Positions 25,509 to 35,619 of a stretch of DNA of 64,000 bases are shown here, piece by piece. The DNA is from Meconema thalassinum (lineage: Eukaryota > Arthropoda > Insecta > Orthoptera > Tettigoniidae). Within the stretch, counting starts at the first letter, position 1. Each line of letters opens with the position of its first letter. Under the pieces are notes generated by a model. It did no database searches and had not been told where the DNA came from. It saw only the letters and a list, made by a program, of their open reading frames with translations. The stretch is from NCBI GenBank assembly GCA_946902985.2, contig OX336389.2:126949572-127013571 (forward strand), read 5' to 3'. Position numbers and translations under genes: made by a program.

Positions 25509-25840
25509 GAAGCCTCCGTGGCTTAGGCGGCAGCACGCCGGCCTCTCACCGCTGGGTCCGTGGTTCAAATCCCGGTCACTCCATGTGAGATCTGTGCTGG
25601 ACAAAACGGAGGCAGACAGGTTTTTCTCCGGGTACTCCGGTTTTCCCTGTGAAAATTTCATTCCAGCAACACTCCCCACTATCATTTCATTTCATCTCTC
25701 ATTCATCTAATCATTGCCCCAGAGGAGTGCGTCAGGACTCGGCAGCCGGCACAGTTCATATCCTCGCCGCTAGATGGGGGCTTCATTCATTCCATTCCTG
25801 ACCCGGTCGGAGACTGGAAGCAGACTGTGGATTTTCATTT
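25509..25840 (+). mobile_element. tRNA-Glu-type SINE with 15-bp target-site duplication
   Basis: An exact 15-bp duplication, tcaaatacattaaac, flanks the body (25494-25508 and 25841-25855). The head is tRNA-like: box A tggcttaggcgg, anticodon region ctctcaccgc, box B ggttcaaatcccgg. The ctctcacc string and the box-B surround match tRNA-Glu(CTC). The body has cggttttccctgtgaaaat and gcgtcaggactcggcagccg, and ends gattttcatttt. Confidence 0.93.
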
Positions 25841-25883
25841 TCAAATACATTAAACAAATTAAACGAATCAAATAAATTAATAG

Positions 25884-25942
25884 GGGCCGATAACCTAGCT
25901 GTTAGGCCCCTTAAAACAACAATTATCATCATCATCATCAAA
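25884..25942 (+). repeat. Dispersed 3'-tail repeat ending in (atc)n
   Basis: The segment gataacctagctgttaggcc followed by ccttaaaacaacaattatca and (tca)n recurs at 33.78-33.92 kb (inverted and direct fragments) and 19.73 kb (inverted). It looks like the 3' end of a retroposed family whose body is missing here. Confidence 0.6.
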
Positions 25943-26214
25943 TAAATTAAACAAATTCAGTAAATTAAGTCAATTAAATTGATAATCGATCAAGTATTAC
26001 ACCTTAATATACTGGTTGGATGGTCCATAGTCAGAATGTTTATTCAAGATTCCTCAGTTTGAGTCCGTATAATGTCACAGTAAGACGCCCTTAAAGTTCC
26101 AAAGAACTCTAGCGTCACATGTACGAGAAAAAGTAACGAACACATTGTCAACGTTCTTCCAGGTCCAGTAAATTAATAGAAAGAAGTGTGGGGAACAGCA
26201 AATTTAGAAATACT

Positions 26215-26408
26215 CAACAGCGTAGCCAAGCGCCTAACTCGCGCTCCACATCAACGAAGATCTGGAGTTCGAATCCCTGCGCTGACAGCAGCCAGTCAGG
26301 GAGTTGTTCCCCTCCGAGTATTTCGTTCTAACTGCAGGCAAATGCCATTATGTACCGTATTTGTAGCTCCACGGACCCTCCAACCAGTGTATCCCGTAGC
26401 AACACTGG
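26215..26408 (+). mobile_element. SINE fragment
   Basis: A head with gcgtagccaagcgcctaact and box B (gttcgaatccctgcgctgac) is followed by 'ctgcaggcaaatgcc' from the central module. It is truncated and followed by the (tta)n tract. Confidence 0.65.
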
Positions 26409-26410
26409 AT

Positions 26411-26412
26411 AG

Positions 26413-26458
<46 letters not shown>
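26411..26458. repeat. (tta)n microsatellite
   Basis: About 16 near-perfect tta units. Confidence 0.97.
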
Positions 26459-26460
<2 letters not shown>

Positions 26461-26462
<2 letters not shown>

Positions 26463-26818
26463 CCGGTCGCGGTGGCCGAGAGCACTTATGCGCTATCTCG
26501 TGCATAGCTTGTATCGGGAGAGCGTGGGATTGAATACCAACTCGACCGTCGTGAAAATTGTTTTCAATGCTTTCCCATTTTCACCCCCAGAAAAATGCCG
26601 GGACGGTTCATTTTAACAGGTCCATGGCTGACTTTCTTCTAAAATCCTTTCCCTGACCCTTCCTTCATTAGGCCCAAGTTAGCGGTCACCTGAGAAATCG
26701 GTCTATTGCCATCCCCAGTTGTATCCCTGACACCGTCTTTGCGTCGGTAAAGGTATCATCCCTCGCAGTGTCCGTGGGTGAAGCGAGCTTGGAGGATAAG
26801 CGATAAATAACAAAAATA
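26461..26818 (+). mobile_element. tRNA-derived SINE, 'gataagcgataaa' tail type
   Basis: The head is gtcgcggtggccgagagcac with a degenerate box B. The module is tgctttcccattttcaccc, then aaatgccgggacggttc. The tail is atccccagttgtatccctga, then cgtgggtgaagcgagc and gataagcgataaataac. It is the same subfamily as 43.3 kb and the reverse fragment at 39.3 kb. Confidence 0.85.
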
Positions 26819-26889
26819 ATGACTTGTTTTAAAATTGCACTTCATTTACAAGACACAATTACTCACACGCCAGTCACTAAACTTGCACA

Positions 26890-27190
26890 GATTATCGGTC
26901 AAATACTACACACACACACAAGCACATAGGGCTGATGACCAAGTATGTACTAATGCCCCTAATAGAAGCAACAACAACTCGATTTAGCATAAGTAGCAGT
27001 TAGTAATTCCAAACTTCAATACTTCTATCTTCCGTCAACGTGGCAAATTACGTGTCTACGTAAAGAGTTATTTATTGTTGGTTCTTTAGGGGCTTTTTGA
27101 CATCGTGTACATGTAGCCCCATGCACTTGGGTGTGTGTAGAAGTTGTCTGATAACCAGTGTCACTGTGATGGCTGTTTGGGAGACTTGGC
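26890..27190. mobile_element. Two SINE 3'-end fragments in opposite orientation
   Basis: At 26905-26975 (plus) there is agcacatagggctgatgacc followed by 'cccctaatagaagcaacaac'. At 27070-27185 (minus) the complement of the same tail type appears (ttctttaggggctttttgac, then tgcacttgggtgtgtgtag). Both are 5'-truncated. Confidence 0.65.
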
Positions 27191-27662
27191 AAATTTGGCA
27201 GTTATTTTAAGTATTGAACTGGCTTTAAAATTACGACACATATTTTCATAATTTGGTACATTAAGCACTTACATCCCATCATAAATATTACTGACTAAAA
27301 CAATGTATAATTAAATTTCCAATGATGTTTTCTGTAAATTTACGAATCTAAAACTACCGCTTTGAACAAAAGGAATAAATCCTTTAGGACTATACAAATA
27401 ATTTGTCACCTAATTTTATTGTTGGGGTAGGGGAGCTTTCTATTTAAATACGAATTTTCATGCTAATGACTCCAGTAGGCCATAACAGAGAGGCAAGAGG
27501 TACACTGAAGGTGTATTATAGACCATTTCCAGGTGAAATACAAAGTTTTTGATGGGAATTCAAAATGTTCAGACAGAACGCTTACTTTATGTTCGACCAT
27601 GGCGAAATGTAAATATTGTATGCCTGAAAACTGTACTGTAATGAGGCTCATTATAGTAAATA
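27191..27662. other. Unassigned spacer
   Basis: AT-rich sequence with no recognisable feature before the fold-back element. Confidence 0.3.
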
Positions 27663-29134
27663 GTACATTATGCAACGATAATTAAGACACGAGTATTTTT
27701 TTTATAAAACGAGCGTATGCGAGTTTTATAATTTCCATACGAGTGTCTTAATTACCATTATAGGCGAGTTGCATACGACTGTTTATGTTCGACGATAATT
27801 ATAACTTTATTATATGTTTTAACATAAATATTCATAAATATCTGTTGAGAGTCAGCTACTGGAATTTTGTGATCGCAGAGCGAGCGTTGGGTGTTATATC
27901 TCTGCCTTTCAAGAGCTTTGAACGACCGACGCATGCGCTCTGTTTGCAATGCCATATGCAAACCATATGTTTACATCTGCCGTCCCACAGTAATATTGTC
28001 ACCGGTGTCAGTTGAAGACAATGCGCTGTGCAGAAATTAGTGTTGGTGATTTTAAGGTACAGTGCTAATTCTTGTCTCATATTCGCCAGTTTATTTACGC
28101 GAACATATGGACGATGGGTATTCCATGTCGGTAATTTATTATAGTTCGATGTTGTGTTTATGTCCGACATGTTGGATTTTGAGCGCATGCGCGAAGTTAT
28201 CGTTACCTAATTGGTCAATGAACGAGCTCTGATTGGCTGGAGAAACTGTATCATAATGGAAAACAGTGTTATAATGAGCATCATTATGATACAGTTATCT
28301 GACACATAATAGTGAGGGTCGAACATAAAGTTTTCATTATGATACAGTTTCTCCACCAAGAGCTCAAGATTTTCATTATGAACATTTTTTTGAACAGCTT
28401 CGCAAATGCACTCAACGCACTCAAAATCCAACACGTCAGACATGAATTACATAATTTAAAAGTTGACAATGTAAAATATATTGGATCAACCATTATAGTT
28501 ACAATCATAAAAACACAAAGACAAAATCTGCACGAACCTTTATGGTAACAAGAAAATACTATGAAATATGCAAGAAATGTATGAATCTACGTTCAGAAGA
28601 TTGCAACACACTATCCTTCTATATAAATTACCGACATAGAAAGTGCACCGTCCCATATGTTTGCATAAATAAACTTGTGAATATGGGGAACGAAATAACA
28701 CTGTACCTTATTATCCCCAACATCAATTTCAACACAGGGCATTGCTTTTGTACGACTTCGGCGACAATTTTAGTGAATGCTGGTCTGATCGGTGCTAGAA
28801 CGTTATGCAGGCTGTAAACACATGGCATTGCCAAGCAAAGAATATGGTCTCTGCTTTCCAAGTTTTGTGACACACGCATGCGCTGTGTTCAGACAGCAAA
28901 CCCAGCAATAGCACTCTGTTCACTAAAGTCAACTGACAGAATCTCGACAGATATTTATGAATATATTTGTTAGAACATATAATAAAGTTTATCGTCGAAC
29001 ATAAGCAGTCCTATGCAACTCGCCTATAATGGTAATTAAGACACTCGTATGGAAATTATGAAACTCGCGTCGATCGTTTTATAAACATACTCGTGTCTTA
29101 ATTATTGCCATTATAGGCTTGTTGCATAATGTAC
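27663..29134. mobile_element. 1.47-kb fold-back (near-full-length palindromic) element
   Basis: The two halves are inverted copies of each other. Outermost, gtacattatgcaac (27663) pairs with gttgcataatgtac (ending 29134). Matching blocks continue inward: ttatgttcgacgataatta against its complement near 28990; gcatgcgctctgtttgcaatg against the block near 28870-28895; catatggacgatgggtattc against 28640-28660; and catgttggattttgag against 28415-28440. The centre is near 28300. The arms are about 620-740 bp and noticeably diverged. TA borders both ends (27661-27662, 29135-29136). There is no transposase, and small open frames occur on both strands because of the symmetry. Confidence 0.85.
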
Positions 29135-30428
29135 TAACAATTGTGTTGTTTTAAGCCTATTTTCATTTATGAAAAAAATAGGCTTATGAGATCACCTATA
29201 GTCCGTATGTGTGCGTATGTGTGTGTTTTTCCCCCTAATAAAATCCAAATGGCTGGAGCAATTTCAATGGAACTCGGTAAGGACATAGAATTATTTGGTC
29301 CGACCCCGACCGTGCCCTTCAAATTTTATTACGACTCACTAATCCAACATGGTGGCTGTGCGAAATATTTCAACGGCATTCTATATCTGCGAAACTATTA
29401 CCGATATCACCATGCAATTTTGCACGGTGATAAACGGCACGACTGGAAGTTCATCTATGTGACTTTCATAAACCTGTTACGTACAAAACGAAAATGGTGG
29501 CTAAGCGAATTTGTAGAATTTAAAATAAACTTTTCTCGCGATATTACCATCCCAGCGCAATGAAACTCGGCACGGCAAATGTTTATACACAGTGAGATGC
29601 ACTGACATCGATTTTAATTCAATTGTTACATAACCTCAATATGGCGAATGTGCGAAATTTTAAAGTAAAGTTTCTTTTATTTCTTGTGTCCTAATCATGC
29701 GATCGAAGTCAGCGTATGAATAATGAGCCTACGCATTTATTTTCATCTAATAGTACATAACTCTATGGCATACATATATAAAAATCCAACATGGCGACCA
29801 TCCGAAACATTTAGACAATTCTCCATATCTACTAATCTATGACAGCAAACAAACTGAAATTTTGTATGTTGATAAAGGCTATTAACATCAGTTCTCCTCT
29901 GAGACTTTCAATAACCTGGTGGGCACAAATTTAACATGGTGACGACGCGAAATTTAAATATTTAAATGGACAGTTTATAGCGCAGTGAAACTTGGTACGG
30001 TAAATGCTTATAAAAATTTTAATCCACTGACATGTAATTTATTTCAATTGTTTTCATAACCTCAAGATGGCCGCTGTACGAATTTTAAAATCTCGTTTTT
30101 ATTTAGTGTGTCCTAATCATGCGATTGAAGTTTGAATAATAAACCTACGCAATAATCTCCATCTAATAGTACATAGGCCTAACTCTTTGGCCTACATATA
30201 TAAAAATCCAACATGGTGACCATCCTACACGTGTTACAAAAAGGTACGGCCAAACTTTCAGGAAATATTCCTCACACACAAAGAAAGAAAATATGATATG
30301 TGGACATGTGTCCGGAAACGCTTAATTTCCATGTTAGAGCTCATTTTATTACTTCTCTTCAAATCACATTAATCATGGAATGGAAACACACAGCAACAGA
30401 ACGTACCAGCGTGACTTCAAACACTTTG

Positions 30429-31499
30429 TTACAGGAAATGTTCAAAATGTCCTCCGTTAGCGAGGATACATGCATCCACCCTCCGTCGCATAGAATCCCT
30501 GATGCGCTGATGCAGCCCTGGAGAATGGCGTATTGTATCACAGCCGTCCACAATACGAGCACGAAGAGTCTCTACATTTGGTACCGGGGTTGCGTAGACA
30601 AGAGCTTTCAAATGCCCCCATAAATGAAAGTCAAAAGGGTTGAGGTCAGGAGAGCGTGGAGGCCATGGAATTGGTCCGCCTCTACGAATCCATCGGTCAC
30701 CGAATCTGTTGTTGAGAAGCGTACGAACACTTCGACTGAAATGTGCAGGAGCTCCATCGTGCATGAACCACATGTTGTGTCGTACTTGTAAAGGCACATG
30801 TTCTAGCAGCACAGGTAGAGTATCCCGTATGAAATCATGATAACGTGCTCCATTGAGCGTAGGTGGAAGAACATGGGGCCCAATCAAGACATCACCAACA
30901 ATTCCTGCCCAAACGTTCACAGAAAATCTGTGTTGATGACGTGATTGCTCAATTGCGTGCGGATTCTCGTCAGCCCACACATGTTGATTGTGAAAATTTA
31001 CAATTTGATCACGTTGGATTGACGCCTCATCCGTAAAGAGAACATTTGCACTGAAATGAGGATTGACACATTGTTGGATGAACCATTCGCAGAAGTGTAC
31101 CCGTGGAGGCCAATCAGCTGCTGATAGTGCCTGCACACGCTGTACATGGTGCGGGAACAACAGGTTCTCCCGTAGCACTCTCCATACAGTGACGTGGTCA
31201 ACGTTACCTTGTACAGCAGCAACTTCTCTGACGCTGACATGAGGGTTATCGTCAACTGCACGAAGAATTGCCTCGTCCATTGCAGGTGTCCTCGTCGTTC
31301 TAGGTCTTCCCCAGTCGCGAGTCATAGGCTGGAATGTTCCGTGCTCCCTAAGACGCCGATCAATTGCTTCGAACGTCTTCCTGTCGGGACACCTTCGTTC
31401 TGGAAATCTGTCTCGATAAAAACGTACCGCGCCACGGCTATTGCCTCGTGCTAATCCATACATCAAATGGGCATCTGCCAACTCCGCATTTGTAAACAT
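30429..31499 (-). CDS. Mariner-superfamily (DD41D) transposase, apparently intact
   Basis: This 356-residue protein should bind the element's inverted repeats and catalyse cut-and-paste transposition in the nucleus. The N-terminal ~120 residues form the DNA-binding part, with two helix-turn-helix-like stretches (about 1-60 and 70-110) joined by WGRPRTTRT, a GRPR motif usual in this superfamily. Catalytic residues are D157 in LFTDEAS, D248 in FMHDGAPAH and D290 in SPDLNPFDFHLW. D248 and D290 are separated by 41 residues, which is the DD41D arrangement I associate with the visitor (VS) family rather than DD34D mariner or DD34E Tc1. Length matches a complete transposase; there are no internal stops, and the ATG at 31499 follows the 92-bp repeats. 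Intactness suggests a recent arrival. Activity is not shown. Confidence 0.93.
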   Translation of the reverse strand: MFTNAELADAHLMYGLARGNSRGAVRFYRDRFPERRCPDRKTFEAIDRRLREHGTFQPMTRDWGRPRTTRTPAMDEAILRAVDDNPHVSVREVAAVQGNVDHVTVWRVLRENLLFPHHVQRVQALSAADWPPRVHFCEWFIQQCVNPHFSANVLFTDEASIQRDQIVNFHNQHVWADENPHAIEQSRHQHRFSVNVWAGIVGDVLIGPHVLPPTLNGARYHDFIRDTLPVLLEHVPLQVRHNMWFMHDGAPAHFSRSVRTLLNNRFGDRWIRRGGPIPWPPRSPDLNPFDFHLWGHLKALVYATPVPNVETLRARIVDGCDTIRHSPGLHQRIRDSMRRRVDACILANGGHFEHFL

Positions 31500-31614
31500 T
31501 GCACTGACTGCAAAACCACGTTCGTGATGAACACTAACCAGTTGATGCTACGTACATTTGTGCTTGATGCTCGTACTGTAGAGCAATGAGTCGCATGTCA
31601 ACACAAGCACTGAC

Positions 31615-31890
31615 GTCAACATTACCTTCCTTCAAATGGGCCAACTGGCGGTGAATCGAGGAAGTACAGTACATACTAACGAAACTAAAATGAGCTCTAA
31701 CATTACGTCAACATTACCTTCCTTCAAATGGGCCAACTGGCGGTGAATCGAGGAAGTACAGTACATATTAACGAAACTAAAATGAGCTCTAACATTACGT
31801 CAACATTACCTTCCTTCAAATGGGCCAACTGGCGGTGAATCGAGGAAGTACAGTACATACTAACGAAACTAAAATGAGCTCTAACATGGA
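31615..31890. repeat. Three 92-bp direct repeats upstream of the transposase
   Basis: Units starting gtcaacattaccttccttc begin at 31615, 31707 and 31799 (period 92 bp) and are almost identical. Each unit ends with aaaatgagctctaacat, the innermost part of the right terminal repeat, so each copy repeats a subterminal sequence. They lie in the transposase promoter side and could add transposase-binding or promoter sites. Confidence 0.95.
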
Positions 31891-31995
31891 AATTAGGCGT
31901 TTCCGGACACATGTCCACATAACATATTTTATTTCTTTGTGTGTGAGGAATGTTTCCTGAAAGTTTGGCCGTACCTTTTTGTAACACCCTGTATA

Positions 31996-32859
31996 CAGGG
32001 TCTTTCATATAAAATAAGAGCGCCAAGCGGCGGCTTTGTTAACCGCTGCTGCGGTCACCTTGGCCGAGCTTTTGGCGCGCCAAGGCCCCCTGCTTTAAGC
32101 GTGTGTACAATCCTATATGATGCAGCGGCCTTGCTAGCGTGTGTACAATGCTGAAAGCTTACTTTAGTTAGTTAGTTAGTTAGTTATTGTTGATGAAACA
32201 GAAACCCCTACTTGTGCTAATTTTGTGAGTGATTTATTCGGAGACCGTTCAAGATTCTCGCCAATGTCATCTAGCTCATCCTCTGTTAAAACTGTTCGTG
32301 TGCGGGCATGTTTTTTATTGAGCACCGAGCCAGTAGTGTCAAACTTATTTGCAATTACGTGAATCTGTGCTAGTGAAGGTGGCACTTCATCAGGAAATTG
32401 TTGAACAAATGCATCACGTACCCGCCGAGCCGACTCGTACTTAAAAAAGATTTACATAAAAAAATACGATGTTGCAATCATAACTGTCTCACCATGTTAG
32501 CACTTGAGGTTTAGACTGGCGACTGAGCAACTGCACGCTTATTGCAAGGTCAAGTTTGGTAATGTCAATCTGTTATTTTTATACAGTCCATCGGAACTTG
32601 GAAAACAAAATAAACAGCCATCGTATGTACTATGCGCGCGCTTTCAATACTATAGGGGTTTCGGTTTCATCAACAATAACTAACTAACTAAAGTAAGATT
32701 TCAGCATTGTACACACGCTAGCAAGGCCGCTGCATCATATAGGATTGTACACACGCTTAAAGCAGGGGGCCTTGGCGCGCCAAAAGCTCGGCCAAGGTGA
32801 CCGCAGCAGCGGTTAACAAAGCCGCCGCTTGGCGCTCTTATTTTATATGAAAGACCCTG
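31996..32859. mobile_element. Deletion-derived Tc1/mariner-superfamily element with long TIRs
   Basis: The inverted repeats are about 210 bp: 31996-32209 and 32653-32859. Both start cagggtctttcatataaaa and share ggccaaggtgaccgcagcag-type sequence and a (ttag)n stretch (five versus three units). TA flanks both ends (31994-31995, 32860-32861). The 440-bp core retains only the start of a transposase, so the copy is an internal-deletion derivative. Confidence 0.88.
32176..32445 (-). pseudogene. N-terminal transposase remnant (helix-turn-helix)
   Basis: On the minus strand a frame open from about 32445 reads YESARRVRDAFVQQFPDE, then IHVIANKFDTTGSVLNKK, and TRTVLTEDELDDIGENLE followed by SPNKSLTKLAQVGVSVSS. 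This is the typical DNA-binding head of mariner-superfamily transposases of the kind with a 'TGSV..KK..RTVLT' linker. It ends in the inverted repeat, with all catalytic sequence missing. It is a different subfamily from the neighbouring intact transposase. Confidence 0.75.
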
Positions 32860-33117
32860 TAGATGGTTATCAATATCTACGAATCTATTACAGAAATCAA
32901 ACTGAAATGTTGTATGCTGAGAGGCAATTAACATAAGTAGGATTTATAAAAATAGGCCTTTTAGTTCTTGACGGAACTACTTATTATAATTAGTCTATAG
33001 GCTAGAATTTTCTTTCAGTCGGTGAACACAAATTGTGCCTTATTAAATAGGCGGGAAAGCAAGTATTTAAACATCCTAACCTTAAAGAAATATTACATGA
33101 GATATTTAACACAAAAC

Positions 33118-33915
33118 AATACGCTGCCATATACAATACCCCCCAGGGTTTCACATCGTTTTGGATGTGGTTTGGCGACCACGGGATCCCAGCGGAGTCC
33201 AGCATTGCTTCCACTTATTTGTGCCGGGCTCCTCTCCATCTTCTTTCCCATCGACCTCTCTTGGTCAGCTATTGTTCTTTTCCGACCCCGGCGGTATTGG
33301 GATATCCGACGCCTAGGGAGTCCCTTCCTTTCCCACCTTGATTGGCCCTTTTATCGTTCCTGATCCCTCATTCTTTGAGGGGTCAGTCCTCTTGTTTTTC
33401 TTTCCGGTATCTCCTGCCTTCTGCTTAAGGCTCTCAAAGAGGCAGGGTGTTTGTAGCCCCACCGGGTTTGGTGCACCTTATATAGTTCTACACCCTCAAG
33501 GACTCACAGGTGGTGAGTTCGGGAGTTGGCGACCCCAAGGGATTCCTGTGCTAGGTCCGATATTTTCCCTTTTTACATTGCCTTTGTGGCAGGCCCTCTC
33601 CTCTTTCCCTTTCCTATCTGCTTTTCATTGCTCTCCTTCTTTCTAAGTCCATCAATCCTCATTCTTTGTAGGCTGAGGGCATTTATTTCCCTTTCTTTTA
33701 TTTCACTTACTCTTCTTTTGTTTCCCTATTCTTCTTCTAGTGTGTAAGTTGTAGTTAGTTTTGATGATGTTGATAATTGTTGTTTTAAGGGGCCTATCAT
33801 CTAAATTATTGGCCCGGAGTTAGTTTTAGTTGTAAGTTTGTAGTTAGATTTAATTATTATAGGTTCCTTTTCATTTTTCATGATCACCCAAACCATTAGG
33901 GGCCGATAACCTAGA
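33118..33915 (+). repeat. Dispersed repeat, copy 2 (inverted partner at 19.7 kb)
   Basis: Shares gttcgggagttggcgacccc, agccccaccggg and gggattcctgtgctaggtcc with the complement of 19730-20460. It also contains (33765-33810) gttgataattgttgttttaa followed by ggggcctatcatctaaatta, the inverted form of the tail repeat at 25.9 kb. The C/T-rich plus strand gives spurious open frames (33338-33646 and others). The family was not identified. Confidence 0.6.
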
Positions 33916-34427
33916 TCTAAGTCTAGTTAGACTACTGTAGTCCCGTCTTCTACCGAGTTGAGGATGACGTGTGATGAGTCTATTATAGAGGAAGAGTGTT
34001 TACGGTCAGACACTTTAATGAAAGTTGATATTAATGAAGATGAATATACCTAGACAAGAAGTTAGTGGAAGGCAACCGTGGTCCATTACAAGGTACTAGC
34101 GCTGCATTTGCTGGGGTTAAAAATGGTACTACGTGAAGCTAATTCAAGATGGTGGAATTTGGTCCCTCACCTCCCGAGTCCGGATATAGCCTGGCGTGTT
34201 AACGCAGTCAGTAAGTTATAAAAGTCTATCACGTATTTTCTCAGAATTAATCACAACATTCATAAGTACACTCAGAGTACATTGAAATTATTAGCACCAC
34301 AGGCCTGACGTCAGTGGGTGGTGGCAGACCTGAGGCTCAAGGGGCCACAGCAGGCCTAAACTTACAGTAGCCTATATTGGAAAAACGATAAAATAAGAAT
34401 AGATAACCAATCAGCGAACTAGAAGAG
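33916..34427. other. Unassigned spacer
   Basis: Nothing recognisable was found. The 11-bp string cgaactagaag at 34415-34425 recurs at 34770-34780, just outside the inverted repeat. Confidence 0.3.
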
Positions 34428-34744
34428 TTAAAACTCAGCAATGCTTCTAGGTTTGTGCCGTGTCTTGTGTGGGGTTTCGCCTAGGACACCAAGCTGGCTC
34501 ATCGGCGGGCTCTTGGTGTCCCCGCCCGGAAGCCTTCATAGGGAAGTTAAGGCTGCTTGAGCTTTTAGTTCTCGCAGTCAAGTGGTGCAGTTGCACCTAA
34601 TATAAAGGGAGGTGGCGCGCAGTTCGTCACTCCTGTGGGGGTACGGGCGGGGACACCAAGAGCCCGCCGATGAGCCAGCTTGGTGTCCTAGGCGAAACCC
34701 CACACAAGACACGGCACAAACCTAGAAGAATTGCTGAGTTTTAA
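34428..34744. repeat. 101-bp near-perfect inverted repeat with 115-bp loop
   Basis: The left arm 34428-34528 (ttaaaactcagcaatgcttc ... ccccgcccg) is matched by the complement of 34644-34744 with a single mismatch that I could see (g/t at the 16th base). The loop is 34529-34643. The arms are GC-rich and would form a very stable cruciform or RNA stem. The loop contains tataaa at 34601 and, 28 bp downstream, tcactcc, an Inr-like string. The flanks share cgaactagaag (34415-34425, 34770-34780). It could be a fold-back element, a snap-back duplication or a hairpin-RNA source. Confidence 0.95.
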
Positions 34745-35618
34745 TTCACCGGCCGTGAAAGCCAATATACGAACTAGAAGTGTGACTTTCAACCCCTTCA
34801 ACTGTTGAATGTTCTTACTCATGTAAGGCTGGCCAATCTATTCCAAAGTATTGCATGTCTGTCTGTGAGGTAGTCAGCCTGGAGGCTGGTTGGATCCTCA
34901 CAAAGTACCGCCATAGGGTAGATACTCACAAGAACCCAAGGGAGCACTAGAATGAGGCGTACTAGGTAAGCTGAGGAGTGAGGTAGTTTGACATTGCTTT
35001 CCTCACTGAGTCAGTACTAACCCTATGAGTAGAGCCTTTTACAACATCCCCAGGCACTAGATGTGCCCTAAATACCAATACTTAGCACAACCCATACCCC
35101 AGTAGCTTCCATATAATCACAGCCATGAATGAGGCTGAGACATCGGTGAAACGTTACATTTTACTCTAGCCTGTGCCAACAGACAAATACAAATGTACTG
35201 CATTCATCAAGAGATGGTTAACAGTTATTGTGCATATAATTGGTTGTATCGGTCGCGGGAGAGGGTAGCTTAGGTAGTTTAATTTGTTGGCTGGTCTGAA
35301 GAGCGCATTTCGCTCCACAAGTCCAAGGGAAGATTGACACGCCTTGGAACTTAAGTCTTGAAATGTAGCGTTACACGAAAGTTGGATTACAAAGAAATAA
35401 TAGACTAGCCTTTTTTGCGAGCCAGAAGACAAGGAAAAAAATCCAATGTAGAAAAGAAAGAAGAAACAAAGAAAATAACTGAAGTTCTTCATTCTGGCCA
35501 CAAAGTGTCTAATTTATGAAAAAAAAGTGTACCGGTAACGTATTTTTCATTTCTGTAGTGTCCGTAATAAATATATATATTCCAGAGTTATGCTCGTTTA
35601 CCCATGTGTCTTCTTACC
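34745..35618. other. Unassigned region
   Basis: No gene or known repeat was recognised. The minus-strand frame at 35501-35166 is hydrophobic at its start but has no recognisable domain. Confidence 0.3.
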
Positions 35619-35619
35619 T

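Larger units (their letters stand above)
30228..31991 (-). mobile_element. Mariner-superfamily transposon with DD41D transposase
   Basis: Inverted terminal repeats of about 121 bp, 30228-30348 and 31870-31991, agree with few differences; the right end as complement starts cagggtgttacaaaaagg and the left starts cacgtgttacaaaaagg. TA flanks both ends (30226-30227, 31992-31993). One open frame encodes the transposase on the minus strand. Between its start and the right repeat lie three 92-bp direct repeats. Confidence 0.92.
29153..33010 (-). mobile_element. Hairpin-ended repeat, copy C, split by two DNA transposons
   Basis: In reverse orientation, the terminal hairpin aagcctatttt...aaaataggctt is at 29153-29185, followed by 'atgagatcacct' and internal blocks (catggtggctgtgcgaaat, aacctcaatatggcgaa, accatccgaaac) to 30225. 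The element resumes at about 32862 with gatggttatcaatatcta, matching the next block expected from the related text at 29800-29830. The interval between is filled by the two insertions at 30228-31991 and 31996-32859. The far end near 33010 is uncertain. Confidence 0.65.

Noticed and set aside
25509..25580. Functional tRNA-Glu gene
   Set aside because: The tRNA-like head is part of a SINE with a target duplication, and pairing in the acceptor stem is poor.
33338..33747. Two plus-strand frames of 102 and 73 residues
   Set aside because: C/T-rich bias of a dispersed repeat; not conserved as frames in the partner copy.
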